Source: Coptis chinensis | Taxonomy: Eukaryota; Streptophyta; Magnoliopsida; Ranunculales; Ranunculaceae | Direction of reading: 5' to 3' | NCBI GenBank assembly: GCA_015680905.1 | Contig: CM027378.1 | Coordinates: forward strand, 7,545,001 to 7,609,000 | DNA length: 64,000 nucleotides | In this document: in pieces, positions 1 to 12,200 of the stretch | Layout of the letters: every line of letters starts with the position of its first letter | Numbering within the stretch: position 1 is the first letter of the stretch | The notes under the pieces: generated by a model | What the model saw: the letters and a program-made list of their open reading frames with translations, nothing else | What the model was told of the DNA's origin: nothing | Databases searched by the model: none | Position numbers and translations under genes: made by a program

Positions 1-1300
1 ATATTCGTTAAAAGTACTACGGGCCCAAATCCCAGACACTTGTTCATGCTTCCACCGATCTGCTGGGTTTACCCAGGAAATCCAGATTGGCAGCTGTTAC
101 ATTTGTTAAAAGGCATCGAGCTGCCACTTTCGTGGAAACCAGCTCGTCCAAGGTCTAACCAAAAAGGCGAACTGCTCAGGCAGACATGAGAAACCAGCTC
201 TATTGTTAACTCTCTTCCAGAGAGGCGAACTCGCAACACAAACAAATAAAATAACTGCCTCCAATGCTTACAAAGAAAAGTTCGGGCAATCAGCGTCCTG
301 CATCTGTCACAACATGCTTATCCCTTGGCGCGGCACTGGTCGAAGGGAGATGCCTCGTCTCACGGGCAACAACAAGCGCGGTGGCGTCTTCAGCTTCCTG
401 GTCATGCTTCTCCAGTAGCTCCATGTACAACTCCGCCAGTACAGAGTGATCCTCACAAGTTCGATCATACTCTTTTTGCGCCTTACGAGCCACCATTTGA
501 CACTGCTTGGCATACTCAGTCACAGACGCCAGCTGCCTCTGCAAATCCGTCATAGAGTTTACTAGTACAGTCTTCTCTTTCAGCGTCTCATGATGCTTGT
601 TCCTTAGGGACGCCAACTTCTTCTTATCGGCCTCCCAAGTAGAACACATCATAGCCAGCTCGGCCACGCCACCATCACCACTACCAGGTCGCTGAACAGT
701 ACGTTTCAATCTATCATATCCTGCCAAGAACTGCACGAAGGACATTAACGTTCAATCGTCCTCATTCAAGTCACAATAAAATGTATAAATAGAAAGCTTA
801 CCAAACAACAAGCCGCGTCGGTGGTCTTCAGGGTCGTCTCCAAGCTTTCACTCTCCAACTCGGCTTTGTCACCATCGAGCACTATCCCTTCCAGGAGGCA
901 ACTCGCTATGGAGGCCGAGTGGAAGCTACAATCAGAACGCTTCACCATGCGCTTCTTCCCAGTACGACCAACGTAGTAGAAGTCGCTCCCCACATCACCA
1001 CGACGCGGGGATGAGCTGCCAGACGCAGCATGGCGATCTTGCTCCCGATCGTCACCCCCTCCGCGACTTGGAGACCTGAAGACGACCCCCCCAGGTCGCC
1101 CACCTCCCCCTACCTTCGCACGCTTGCCTTTCCTAGCGCTAGAATCATCAGCCTTACGCTTACCATGGTTCCCTAGCGGGTGAGGTCGGAAGGCCATCTC
1201 CTCCATCACGAGGGGTGAAGTCTCCCTAACACCCTCACTACCGCCAGCACTCTGGGCATTACGTCTGGCCATTGTCAGTCCTACAGAGCACATTCAAGCA
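1..1300. repeat. Downstream unit of a tandem gene duplication (partner 1840-3110)
   Basis: The stretch downstream of each gene copy is also related. Both 3' flanks contain AGGAAATCCAG and GAAACCAGCTCTATTGTT (near 76 and 190 in this unit, near 1903 and 1980 in the partner). The duplication therefore covers the 3' UTR as well as the coding part. The units are diverged, so the duplication is not recent. Confidence 0.6.
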
Positions 1301-1480
1301 TCAGCGAGCTACCACGCAAACAAAGTTTCCTAAGATAAACCACAAATCAAGTAAAGCACAGACATACCTGAGATGATCAGTAAAAACGCGGAACCTCGCA
1401 CCGTCTAGGAAAGCAGAGCAAACTTGAAGAAAAAGAAAGGCAAATACTCTTCAGTTTCTCGAAGCAGTTCTATTTATGCC
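290..1480 (-). pseudogene. Short copy of basic coiled-coil protein gene, element-associated
   Basis: The coding start is the ATG at 1272. The first exon (802-1272) encodes a basic, Arg/Lys/Gly-rich N-terminus followed by a conserved block (VKRSDCSFHSASIASCLLEG), and it ends at a GTAAGC donor. A 71-base intron (731-801) ends in TGCAG. The second exon (about 290-730) encodes a long heptad-rich, probably coiled-coil segment with many Lys, Glu and Leu. Upstream lie a CATAAATAG TATA-like box near 1470-1480 and a likely 5' UTR intron with a CAGGTATGT donor near 1372. The protein is a diverged duplicate of the C-terminal half of the longer copy at 2043-4388. The similarity is direct: both copies carry the KRSDCS block and a coiled coil. 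Function is unknown. The setting suggests the antisense extra gene of a Tat-type LTR element, but a host gene family cannot be excluded. Confidence 0.5.
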
Positions 1481-2042
1481 TACGAAACGTCTCTTCCCAA
1501 GATAAGTCATAATGGCATTGAGACTCCAAACGGCAGGCCACTTGGCACCCATCATTTCATATCTCCCGACCACCCATATTCTTACACGTGCCACGCATGC
1601 ACTGTAGCTCAGGCAACTCCAAAGTAAAGAATGCCCCTTGCATCCTCATAGACATGTGCGACCTGAACTGTTTAAATCGGATACCAAGCACGACAAACCA
1701 GCAAAGTCACAGATCATCGACACCGTACCCTCCATACGACAAGTCGCAACAGCATACACATACTTACAAAGTGCAAACATTCATATCATACACAATACTA
1801 CGTATAGAAAGCAAAGCAACATGTTTCACATTCACAAAAGGAGCGAACTGACGACAGCAGGGAAGCCCCAGTTCGCAGACTAACCGAGCTGCTGAGAATA
1901 CTCAGGAAATCCAGCACAGTTAGCCACTAGTTATCATGATCAATGGCAAAGAAGAAAAACGAGCTACCCAGGTCAACCCAGGAAACCAGCTCTATTGTTT
2001 ACGGCCAAAGGCCAATTACAGCCACAAACACTAACAACCTTT

Positions 2043-4388
2043 TTAAACAACATCATCAAAATTTTCTGCAAGAACGACATTTAACACTGGGGCAGAGCTC
2101 GGATCACCAGCAGACGCCACAACTACCTCGGTAGCGACCGCATTTAGCTCGCCAGAACCCTGAAGCTGATCACTCACCACACCAGTAAGGGGGGAAAGCA
2201 CGACTGCAGGAACAACGCTAGCATCTTCGAGTGGTCCGCCCCCGCATTCTCCCGAAGTTCTGTGCTCCCACTTCTCTTGCAGGTCGTCCAATTTTTTCTC
2301 CAGTTCCTCCACCTCAGCACGGATGGTGAGATATGCCTCTTTCGCTTGCAGTGTGGAAGTCTTACATCGTTCAGCATAGGTGTTCGCTGCGACTAGCTGG
2401 CCCCTCAACGCCTCCACCTCATGCTTTAGCCCGATCGACTCATTCACTGCAGATGTCTTCTCCAGCGTCAAGGTAGTGAGTTGAGGCTTCAAAGCGTCCA
2501 GTTCTTTCTTCTTAGATTGTTGCACAGCTCGCAGATTTGAAAGCTCATCCCTCAGCGACTCGACCTCCGTCTTCTCGGTTTCGACGCTCTGGCGGCCGTC
2601 TTAAACACGGTACCAACGATCAGCTGCGACAACTCGCACAACATATCACGTTAGTATCAAACAACAACATATAACACGATAACACAGCCAAGCTTGAGCA
2701 CAAATGTTACTTACCAGGCACATCGCCTTATCCATCCCCCTCAGATTCGACTCCAGCTCCTTCGTATCCAGGTCTTTCCTATCACCGTCCAGAGTCATAC
2801 TCTCCAGCAAACAAGCAGCTATAGGTGCGGACTTGTAGCTGCAGTCAGACCTCTTCACATAGCGCTTTTTCCTAGTCACTTCGTCTATATACATCAGGTT
2901 GCGCTCCAGCTCGTCTTTCCCAGCACTGGAGTGCCCCTTACCAGTCTCCCTCATACCAACCTTCCCCTTCATCTTGCCAGAAACGTCTCCAACAACCCTG
3001 GTTTGAGCGACCTCCGGGGCAACCTCCGGGGCGTCCTCACCTAGGACGTTGAAGTTGGGCATCGGTCTCGCCCTCGAGCTGCGAGCTGCCCTTCCCCCGG
3101 TTCGCACTTCACCACCCCCAGTGCGGTCTCAGCTACCCTCGCAACCTTGGTAGGTCGAGACTCTGGGTCGTTCCCCTTCCTCGTTGGCAAGCGAGACTCA
3201 GGGACTTCGAAGAGAACGTCCTCCAAATCGAATGGAGCCTCCTCTTGGCCTTTCCCCACTCCAGACCCAGACGCACCAGCACCTCCAGCGGGTCGCTTCA
3301 CCCCGACACGGCCTCGGTTCCTATCTTCCTTAGTCACCAGATCACTCCTACGTTTTTCCATTACAGGCTTCCTCGACGTCCTCCCGTTCACCTTATCTCG
3401 CGCCCTGGTCTTTTGCACTTTCCTTCTCTCCCTAATTGCGGGTCCTCCCCGTTCTTCAAAGAAATGAGCAACTTCTGGTAGCTTTGCTCGTTTCTCAGCT
3501 CGCGTCAACCTAGCGAACTTCTCAATCACCTGTCGGCTCGACTCCTTTTCTAGGTGGATATCTGCACAGACAACAAAACAATAATTTCAGTACAAAATCA
3601 ACCAACGCAAGATCGATATTATCAGACAACGTACTGGTACCCACCAGTAAAGTCGCATATTTTATTGTCCACACTGAACCCGCTCGCACAATAGCTTCCA
3701 ACAAGCAGCAGCGGTCGTTTATCCCATGACTCGTTACTCTTACCATCCAGAACGCTCGACAGCATAGCTCGAGTTTAATTTGCAAGCTAAAGTTCAGCGA
3801 CCGAGATCGCTTTAATAAGTAATGCTCGATAACATCAACGACCTCTATCCGGTACTCACCGCTGGCGTTCAACAGGTCAAAAACCTTGAACAACCGCCAC
3901 GTATTATCCACAAACTGAACAGGCGCTTTGCCACAGCGGTTCAAGACCTCACAAACCAGCTTTGAGAACGGTATCGTCATGTACGCCCTCAGTTGCCCCT
4001 CACAGATTATCACCCCATGATTCGGTGGGGTGTACCTCTCGCTATAGACCAGAGCGTTCTGGTTAGGCTCATGGATCTCCAGACCGCTTACGGTTATCTC
4101 ATATTTCTCCCTTAAATATGGGAACGCCCTCAAAGCATGTCTGTCCACAGCCCTAGGCGGCAGCCCGCTAGAAGACGACCTCTCACAGCGACCTGAAATG
4201 CTAGCTTAAGCAGCTACAGATGCAGATAGAGCCGCATTTACCTCAGTTCAAGCCTCCTCAACCGCCTCATCTTCATCATCACCCTCACCCACCCCACACA
4301 CAGACTCATCTTTCTCTTCCTCTTCGTCATCCCAACCAAGAGAAACTTTGCGAACCTCATGAGATCGCGTGTCATCTGAGTCAGACAT
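2043..4388 (-). pseudogene. Long copy: Transposase_28-like N-terminus plus coiled coil, element-associated
   Basis: Read on the minus strand, the gene starts at an ATG near 4388 with an acidic leader rich in Glu and Asp. The next part (3640-4148) contains ALRAFPYLREKYEITVSGLE and RAYMTIPFSKLVCEVLNRCG. These resemble the putative gypsy-type transposon (Transposase_28) domain that is common in plant element genes. An intron with a TGCAG acceptor lies near 3554-3640. The following exon (3041-3553) is Arg/Lys-rich. The part at 2709-3107 carries the conserved KRSDCS block. The last part (2043-2525) is a coiled coil. The 5' flank holds CACGTG G-box cores near 4731 and 4740. The gene looks broken, with a few breaks. 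It is a tandem relative of the copy at 290-1480. The family call rests on overall sequence feel, not on a search. Confidence 0.5.
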
Positions 4389-4681
4389 CTTTCCTCTAAC
4401 CCTAACAATTCTAGCCACTAGTAACTAACCGATTGTCCTAACAGCTCTAGAACAGAGACTAAGCACGAAGCAAGAAGCATGAGTTCAACAATGGTAGAAA
4501 ACTAACCTGAAGGATGTTGCGGTAGTGAAGTAGTTTTTACCAGATGAAGCAGCCAAATGACATTTCAAAAGAGCCAACGAAATTTTTGAACAACCGCCCC
4601 TCCAGTTTCCAAGGCATCATGATTAAACCCCAACCCTAGCTGCACACGACTTCCAACCAATTGTCCTGTCTTTTCACATCT

Positions 4682-5435
4682 CGAAAAAATGGGGTGACAC
4701 GTTTTTCTTTGCAACTGCTCAGATTCTCCCACGTGCTGGTCACGTGTCAAACATCCATGCCCACCAGCTCACAGGGTACCACAGATCGTTCTCCCCAGCT
4801 CATTGGATATCTCCACCTCTAGCATGACCCACACGCGCTACTGTTTTCTCTCAGCAAACCACTCCTCTGACCAACGCGCCCTACTGCGAGGGGGCTGTGT
4901 AAGGGAGTGATATCCCCCCTTAGGAATATTAGGCGCGTACTCAGCACGGTGGAACTATCACACCGACCTGTGGAACCAGATCGCACCCATAAGCTAAGAG
5001 AACGTTCCAGCACAGTTCGCACCAGTACGCGAACCAGGCTATAACGTGACTCAGCTTGCCTTCTAAAAGCAATCATGAGCAAAGGAGCACATGCACGGAT
5101 CACTGCCACCAGCTATTGACCATTGCCGCAAGCTACTTGCCCAGACTACTAATCTCCATCATCACAGCAGACCTATAAAGACAGGTCTCGCACGCCTCCT
5201 TGATCTAGACCCCACGTTGGTGATGCACTTTACACGTGGTGAGCGAGGATTCATTCTAAACATCTATAAATACCCCTCTCATGAACTACGCCAGACTTGA
5301 TTCTTCTCTCCCTCAAAAATCAAGAACAAGATTCGTAGGCAGTTCGCTCCTAAGCCAAACTCGGTCCCCTTAATATCCCTTTTCAGTTCCCATCCAACTG
5401 TATATGTAAAGGAAAGCTGAATCATGCCTTTACAA
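4682..5435 (+). repeat. LTR-like stretch with candidate polypurine tract and TATA box (element, low confidence)
   Basis: A purine run (GAAAAAATGGGG, 4683-4694) is followed at once by TGACAC, as at a polypurine tract and LTR start. A plus-strand TATAAATA lies at 5265-5272, followed by a CT-rich leader, as in plant LTRs. The orientation is opposite to the two genes at 290-4388. That would fit the antisense extra genes known between pol and the 3' LTR in the Tat lineage. The right end is not resolved and no partner LTR lies in the window, so this is a suggestion only. Confidence 0.3.
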
Positions 5436-5439
5436 CTTT

Positions 5440-5620
5440 CATGTCCAAGTATGATAATATGTGATGGATGATAGCATCAGGTAAACCACTTATCTTGTCC
5501 ACATTACTCTTCTTCATGGCGTTTGTTTGTTTTCCCAAATCTTCTCAAATGGATTTAATTCAAACACACAAGGGTTTTTCAATCCCAGACCCTAAACCTT
5601 TTCATTTCAAGCACACCCAA
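5440..5620. repeat. Dispersed repeat shared with the flanks of the outer Athila element
   Basis: The motifs CAAGTATGA, ATGTGATG, ATAGCATC and ATTACTCTTCT occur here in the same order as at 29835-29910. CAATCCCAGACCCTAA at 5580-5595 recurs at about 54281. The block at 29816-29956 continued at 54240 is therefore a second copy of this sequence, split by the insertion of the 24 kb Athila element. The identity of the underlying repeat is unknown. Confidence 0.6.
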
Positions 5621-6034
5621 TCACCCAAGCCATATGACCATGTGGGACTAAATTGGATAGGCCAAGATTTGGTCTTGGGCCTTCGGCAAGTCCTTAACTA
5701 TTGAGATTGGGCCCTTCAAAATTATGAGGAGAACTCCAAGATAAAGATGAAGATGAAGCTCTTCCACATTTCGACCTAAAGCAGCAATAATCCATAACAA
5801 TTTATGACTCAGCTCCAAGACAAGGTTGCTACATTTGAGGCTAAGGGGGTGTTTGGATCCTATTTATTTATTGCCAATAAATATTTATTAATGAAAAATG
5901 TTTTTTGAAAAAATAAACATGTTCGGTTTCTAGTTTTGTAGAAAATTGTTTCGGAAAATTAACTATAGGCTGAACTGTCAAATTTCTACGACAAAAAACT
6001 AGGTGTTCTGAACCAGTCAAATGGTAATCTACAC
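5621..6034. other. No gene seen; intergenic
   Basis: No convincing coding sequence is visible. GGGGGTGTTTGGATCC near 5847 resembles the terminus of PIF/Harbinger MITEs, but I could not find the matching inverted end. Confidence 0.4.
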
Positions 6035-6133
6035 TTTTCGTTACCAAAAACCAAATTAACCAAAGAGCCCAGTTATATTAATGTAATTTTCGTTACCAAA
6101 AACCAAATTAACCAAGGTGCCCAGTTATATTAA
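6035..6133. repeat. 52-base tandem duplication
   Basis: Two near-identical copies (6035-6086 and 6087-6133) begin TTTTCGTTACCAAAAACC and end in GTTATATTAA. The second copy abuts the left end of the element at 6134, and its last ten bases recur at the element's right end. Confidence 0.85.
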
Positions 6134-6337
6134 CAGAGAGCGACTCTAGAGGACAAATCGGCTGAAAAAGGAATTCTAGAGGACACCTTTTTTTTGTAAT
6201 CACTCACAAGGACCGGGTGGATGAAAGTTCAAGTTTATCCTTGACGCGAAATAGCAACGGCTCAGGTAGATGAAAGGTTAAGTATACCCCTGAAGAAAAA
6301 AAATAAACGACCCTACCCAACCGAAACAATCCGGTTA

Positions 6338-6681
6338 TGAACAATGATTGTTTATACCTATCCATGTATGAACATTAGCAATGAACATTGATTATTCATA
6401 CCCCCAATTATGAAATTAGCTATGAACAATGAGTGTTCATACCTATTTGAGCTATGAACAAGCATTGTTCATACCTATCCATGTATGAACATTGATCCAG
6501 TTATAAACATTGATTGTTCATACCTACCCATGTTGAACATCAACTATAAACATTGATTATGTCTATGAAAACATGAACCCAAAACAGATATGAACAATAA
6601 TTGCTCATACCCAAAACAGATATGAACAATCATTGTTTATACCCCTAATTATGAACATTAGCTATGAACAATGAGTGTTCA
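6338..6681. repeat. Palindrome array, left part
   Basis: About ten units of 25-45 bases lie here, each built on two 10-base arms (TATGAACAAT and ATTGTTCATA) around one or two variable bases, so most units can form a hairpin. Spacers contain CCAAAACAGA or CCTATCCATG. The array continues at 11336 beyond the inserted solo LTR. Confidence 0.9.
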
Positions 6682-8189
6682 TGTCACACCCCAAATTTTC
6701 AGAAAAATTAAAACTAATATTCAATCATCTGGAAACCCGGGGTGAAACAAAACCCACTAACATATTATCAACCACGATATTAAAATCTGAGATCAAATTA
6801 AAACAGAAAGAACAACGCTTCATTTACAAATAAATTTTTTACTAACCAACTCTATTACATCTGTTTCAATTCAAAACTGTACACTTTCGAAAAACTTAAA
6901 CCAGAAGACTCCAAGAGCAAATCCAAGTCCGTGTCTTCATCCATCGTGACTCCACCATCTATGTTCCCAAGAACACACCCACGTTGCAAAACAAAGCAAA
7001 CATGGGTTGACAAATTGAATTCTTTGGTATGAGTAGAACTAACAACAAAATATATATAATAATATTTCAAATGAATAAATATAACATTACTAACAATTTC
7101 AACTTGGAAGACAATGTAGTTCCATTTTCCAAAAACGGCGTGTAGTTTCTTCCCAAGTAAGATTTCACCCCCAACATACAAATTCCAAGAATCTCATATA
7201 ACAGTACTCGTCATTCCCACTTTCCAAAATAACTCACAATACAATACCACTTACATTCCATTTATTAAATGCACATATGCTAACCTAATTAAATATGAGT
7301 TTGGTATACCTTACCTTTAAGCCAACACATCGTCTTAGGGTAGGATATTTACGTCCCTGCAGAAAAGATTAATAGATCCTACCCTCCTGCAAAACATAGT
7401 TAGACATCACAATAAAATGATTTATCTCAGCCAGTCAAATTTCCATTCATAACCAAACCTCATTTAAGATATTTAAGTCTAATTGATATAACCTAGTTCG
7501 TCCTGCATATTCGGGGAATACCACTTATCATAATACCTATATGAAGGGTAGTCATTCATATGACATCATTACTTCATAAAGTTTCTGCGTGCATAACCAT
7601 AGATCTCATACTATCACAAGTCATTAATAGTTTCGTAATAACATATCAAGTTATAGTCAATTCACAGTCACATAGAACTTACAATCATTTACTAATATTA
7701 TTCACCGTCACACTTCATATCCATAACATCACACAATTCATATACTTTTACTTTAGTATCACTCGTCTACTTATGAGAACGAGGAAAAGTCACAACCAAG
7801 GAGTACATTCATCCTTTATGAGTATCAACTCATACAAACCATGTATACATTTCTCATAAGAAATCATATACATCATATGCAATAACTCCATCACACGAAA
7901 AATTAATATTTTTACTTTGCTTATTAATTATCTTGTTGACTCATTTATTTAAAGACACAGCCCAACCTTTAGTTCCTACTCCACGATTTGCACTACACAC
8001 ATTTGCCAAATCACACATATCCGTGTGCCTCACTCACACCAAGTACCACTGCAAGACATATGTCCCAAGCGGGATATCGCCTCCAGGAAACATACTTTCA
8101 TCTTGTAAACTCGTAACTTGTGAGTCACAGCCATCTCTGGGCTTTCTATACACATAATCACAAAGTCTCTTTTGGGCATAACAAAATAT

Positions 8190-8460
8190 CAGGTCATTCA
8201 TGGCACATTCAATGAATACCTTGGGTCATTCCTGCCACATTCAATGAATACCCATCATAACACTAACGGGCCATTCATGGCACATTCAATGAATGCCCTG
8301 AGTCATTCCCGCCATATTCAAGGAATACCCAAACCTATATTCCCGTACATTCAAGGAATACGACCAACCCGCAAGGCGAATACCTTAGTTCCTCTCTAGG
8401 ACAGTCCAAACTATTGGGTCATTCATGGCACATTCAATGAATACCCATCTATCACATGAC
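8190..8460. repeat. Short tandem repeats inside the solo LTR
   Basis: At least five units of the form GGTCATTCATGGCACATTCA followed by ATGAATACCC occur with variable spacers. The copy near 8418-8445 stands slightly apart from the rest. Confidence 0.85.
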
Positions 8461-9179
8461 ATCACAAGTCATAATATCTCATTACCAAATCCTGAGGCGT
8501 GGAGAGTTCTAAAGGTGTGGGTGACACATTAAAACATTATTATCACTTATAATTATACTAGCATTACTCATGTCAAAACAGACCACACATGCAGAGAGTC
8601 ATTTTCACGCGTCAAAGCAAATCAAGCACTTAAATATCATTGAATATAAACAGACTTATAATCAAACCAATACAATTTACATAACCACACTCATATACAC
8701 AATATCATAAACAAATAGTTCATTAGCCCAAATTCAAGTCCACACACACAAATGTCCAAAACAGATCCACATATACTAAAGTCTATATTCATATACAACT
8801 TCTATCTCACACATATATATTTAGGTAGTCTCAAAACAACAATAATTTCTAACACAATCACATAGTTATCACACAAACTAATATATATATATATATATAG
8901 ACATAGTGTAGTGTAGTGTAGTGGCTGCACTTTTTCTCAAAGCTGCCTACGTATCCAAATCTTTCAAGATTGGAATCAAGCCTTCGTAGTTCTTATCAGC
9001 CACATAGTCAATGCTATAGTTTTTCCTACATTCATCCAAATGACATGTAACTTAATTATTTAGAAACTAAGGTATGTAGATATACTTTTTCATGCAGAAC
9101 TCGAAGTCCCAACCTCAGCCCATCTAGAAGAAAACTTAGGTCGAAAACGGTAAAAATCCTAATATTCAGCAAAATAGAT

Positions 9180-9900
9180 TTCTGACGGACTATCTTCCGA
9201 ATGACACAACTCTTTTCACAGATATCCAAACGCATCGAGGCTTTTTGTGTTGCAAAGCTGACGCACAGAACTTACTTTCTCATGTTTTACAAAAATACCC
9301 AATTTCATTCTAAATATGCCAAAACTAGGCTCGAACACATTGCGAAGAAACTGATTTCTGCCAGTCAAACTTCCAGACACCATAATAAATTCCACGGGCT
9401 TTGGAATGTGATGAGGCCAATTGGAATAGAAAGTAAACTTCCAAATCTTATTTTCTTATGTTTTATAAAAATTCTAACTCTCACCCTAACTATTTTAAAA
9501 ATGGAGTTGAACACAGTACGCAGAAACTGATTTCTGACGCACTGTTTTCTGTCAACCAAACTTCCAAACCTTATATCTATCACCACAGACCTCGGAATGC
9601 GACAAGGCCAATTGAGTTGGAAAGCAGACACATAAAACTTATTTTTTCATGTTTTGGCGATAGTTTGAATCTGACCCTAACTATGTGAAAACTCGATTCC
9701 AAAACAGACACAGACCGGATTTCTGAAATCAGAAAATTCTGACGTGCCAACTTCCGAACACCATAACCATATCCACAAACCTCGGAATGTAACGAGGTCG
9801 ATTGGGTTGGAAATCAGACTTCCAGACCTTACTTTTTCATGTTTTACAAAAACTCTAACTCTCCACCTAGCTTTATGCAATTTGTGATCAAAACCTATGT
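9180..9900. repeat. Degenerate tandem repeat of about 190-230 bases inside the solo LTR
   Basis: About four diverged units share the ordered motifs CAAACTTCCA, CATAATAA or similar, GGAATG, GAGGCCAATTGG, TTTTCATGTTTT and CTCTAACTCT. The open frames across this stretch are by-products of the repeat and are not genes. Confidence 0.7.
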
Positions 9901-9964
9901 AGAAAACTATTTTAGGACGAATAGAATTTCTGAACAAAAATACTAATTCTCACTCTAGAATTTC

Positions 9965-10180
9965 TAGCGCCGACCAGCCCGACATAATAACTATGCAATT
10001 CATCAATAATGGGTCACCTGCTAGCACCGACCAGCCAGGCCCCCAACATAAATCAAACACCTGTTAGCGTCAACCATCCATGCCCGTACTAATTACTGAA
10101 TGCATGCTAGCGCCGACCAGCCAAGCAGTTAGTAATTACCAAACCAATAATCCGCTAGCACCGACCAGCCACCTAGTTAC
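9965..10180. repeat. Interspersed 14-base repeats CTAGCRCCGACCAGCC
   Basis: Five copies of a CTAGC(A/G)CCGACCAGCC-like motif are spaced 40-65 bases apart. One diverged copy reads GTTAGCGTCAACCATCC. They lie inside the solo LTR, and their role is unknown. Confidence 0.8.
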
Positions 10181-11137
10181 TAACAACGCTATTAACAATA
10201 TCATGGCGTACAATAACAAATTTGAAACAAGAGAAAATGAGAGAACAAGTAGGAGCCGACTTTCTTGCTTGCTAATGGGAAGAGCGTTGGCTTCTTGAAG
10301 TGAAAATTCTAGTGTTCCATTCATCCAATACATCTTCAATGCCTTCACGAACCGATAAGTTCGGTCTAATGACATCTCTGGAATTAATTAAGAATACATC
10401 CCCTATATAAAGATGGCTGGTAGGAACATATATAAACACAGAACAACTCCTCTTCTCCGGAATAGCTATAAGTTGGTAGAAGCATTTACAACTTAATAGG
10501 CAGTTGATTCAATCCAATTACTATGGTTACATGTACGCATTGCAAATATAATCTTTGAAGGAGATCGATACTTTATTGGGCGGATGGCTGAGTTTTTATC
10601 TGATACACAAGCTTCCTATGTTTACATCTTTCGTGAGGTACTCAAACCACATGATCACTGTTTGAAGGACCCAGCACTTTAATTTTTCCTCTTATATTAT
10701 ATTAAAATCTTAGTTTCCTTCTTTCTAGTTTTCAGGTCTTGCAAGAAATCCCTTAATTATAGTAAACGTTCATATTCAAGATTTACAAACAACAACTAAA
10801 AGCTGTATCTATTAATTGCGAAGTATAAAATTCTAATAAGCCAAATTCGGCTTGAACAAATCCATATAATTGTGAATACAAAAGACCATTTTCTCCTGAA
10901 CACAAAAAAATATGAAACGAGGAACAAACAGAAACCTTACATATTTGACAGTAAAGTTTTTAAACAGTCATAAAAATCTAGGTTCAGTGAAAGATAAAAA
11001 TATCTACTCACCCGTGATACGCTCCTGCTAGCAGCTATCTATCAGTAGATTTCCAGCAAGAATCCCCTCTTCTTCTTTATGTCAAAAACTCCATTTTTAT
11101 TTTCTTCTCTTTGTGTCCAATCCCCTCTACGTGTGAA

Positions 11138-11138
<1 letters not shown>

Positions 11139-11172
<34 letters not shown>

Positions 11173-11302
11173 TTAAAACCACCCCAAAAAATAGGGAATG
11201 GGGTTTATCCCCTTTATCCTATCTCTTTATAATCTTTATCATTTTTTTTTTATTTTTGTCTATTATTATTATTTAACTTAATATATATATATATATATAT
11301 AA
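11139..11302. repeat. Poly-T run and AT-dinucleotide run
   Basis: A run of about 29 T residues begins at 11139, and a TA dinucleotide run lies at 11281-11302. A further TA run lies at 8880-8900. These are simple sequence near the ends of the solo LTR. Confidence 0.9.
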
Positions 11303-11335
11303 TTAAAAAAAAAGAATAAAAATAGGGGTGTTATA

Positions 11336-12200
11336 GTTCATACCTATTGGATTATTAACAAAACAAATATGATACCTTCTTTAGGACTATGAACAAAACA
11401 GATAAATGTTCATACCCAAAACAGATATGGACATTGATTGTTCATACCTTCTTTAGGTATGAACAATCCGTGTTCATACCCAAAAAAAACATGAACCCAA
11501 AAAAGATATAAACATTGACTGTTCATACCCAAAACATATATGAACAATAAATGTTCATACCCAAAACAGATATGAATATTGATTGTTCATACCTACTTTA
11601 GGTATGAACAATACGTGTTCATACCAACAAAAAAACATGAACTCAAAGTAGTTATGAACAATAAATGTTTATATCCAAAACAGATATGAACAATACGTGT
11701 TCATACTTAAATATAATGTATGATCAATAAGAACACTTATTGGAGTATGAACAATAATTGTTCATACATATTTTGGGTATGAATAATCATTGTTCATACA
11801 TCAACATGAGCTATGAATAGTCATTGTTCATACATATATTAGGGTATGAACAATCAATGTTCATATGAACAATTATTGTTCATACCTATTTGGGGTATGA
11901 ACAATCAATGTTCATACCTAAATATAATGTATGATCAATAAGAACACTTATTGAAGTATGAACAATCATTATTCATACCTATTTGGGGTATGAACAATCA
12001 ATGTTCATACCTCAACATTATGTATGATCAGTAAGAATACCTATTAGAGTATGAACAATCACTGTTTATACCTTAACATGATCTATGAATAATTATTGTA
12101 CATACATCAATATATTGTATAAGGTCCGTTCACCTATTTGGGTATGAATTGAACAATCATTATCCATACATCAGCAGAAGGTATGAACACTCATTGTTCA
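11336..12200. repeat. Palindrome array, right part
   Basis: About twenty further units with the same TATGAACAAT / ATTGTTCATA arms lie here. A higher-order unit that includes TGTATGATCAATAAGAACAC recurs near 11710, 11930 and 12010. No coding sequence is visible. The array stops where the right inverted repeat of the host element begins. Confidence 0.9.

Larger units (their letters stand above)
6682..11335 (-). mobile_element. Solo LTR, about 4.65 kb, probable Ty3 type
   Basis: The sequence runs from TGTCACACCCC to GGGGTGTTATA and is flanked by the 5-base duplication GTTCA (6677-6681 and 11336-11340), in the middle of the palindrome array. The ends match the plant LTR type that starts TGTAACACCCC and ends GGGGTGTGACA, read here in minus. 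No second copy, gag or pol is present, so it looks like a solo LTR left by recombination. It holds internal tandem repeats and several homopolymer or AT-dinucleotide runs. Such long LTRs are known in Tekay-like chromoviruses, but that lineage call is inference. Confidence 0.65.

Noticed and set aside
3147-3481. Plus-strand frames rich in Pro, Ser and Arg
   Set aside because: They are antisense to the Arg/Lys-rich exon of the long coiled-coil gene copy.
5468-5704. 78-codon plus-strand frame with a hydrophobic start, like a secreted peptide
   Set aside because: The sequence is part of a dispersed repeat whose second copy does not keep the frame.
9201-9937. Open frames on both strands in 9.2-9.9 kb
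   Set aside because: They follow the repeat units inside the solo LTR and show no conserved protein pattern.
6338-12200. Regularly spaced repeats that could suggest a CRISPR-like array
   Set aside because: Units and spacers vary in length, each unit is a palindrome, and the setting is a plant DNA element with target duplications. There are no cas genes.
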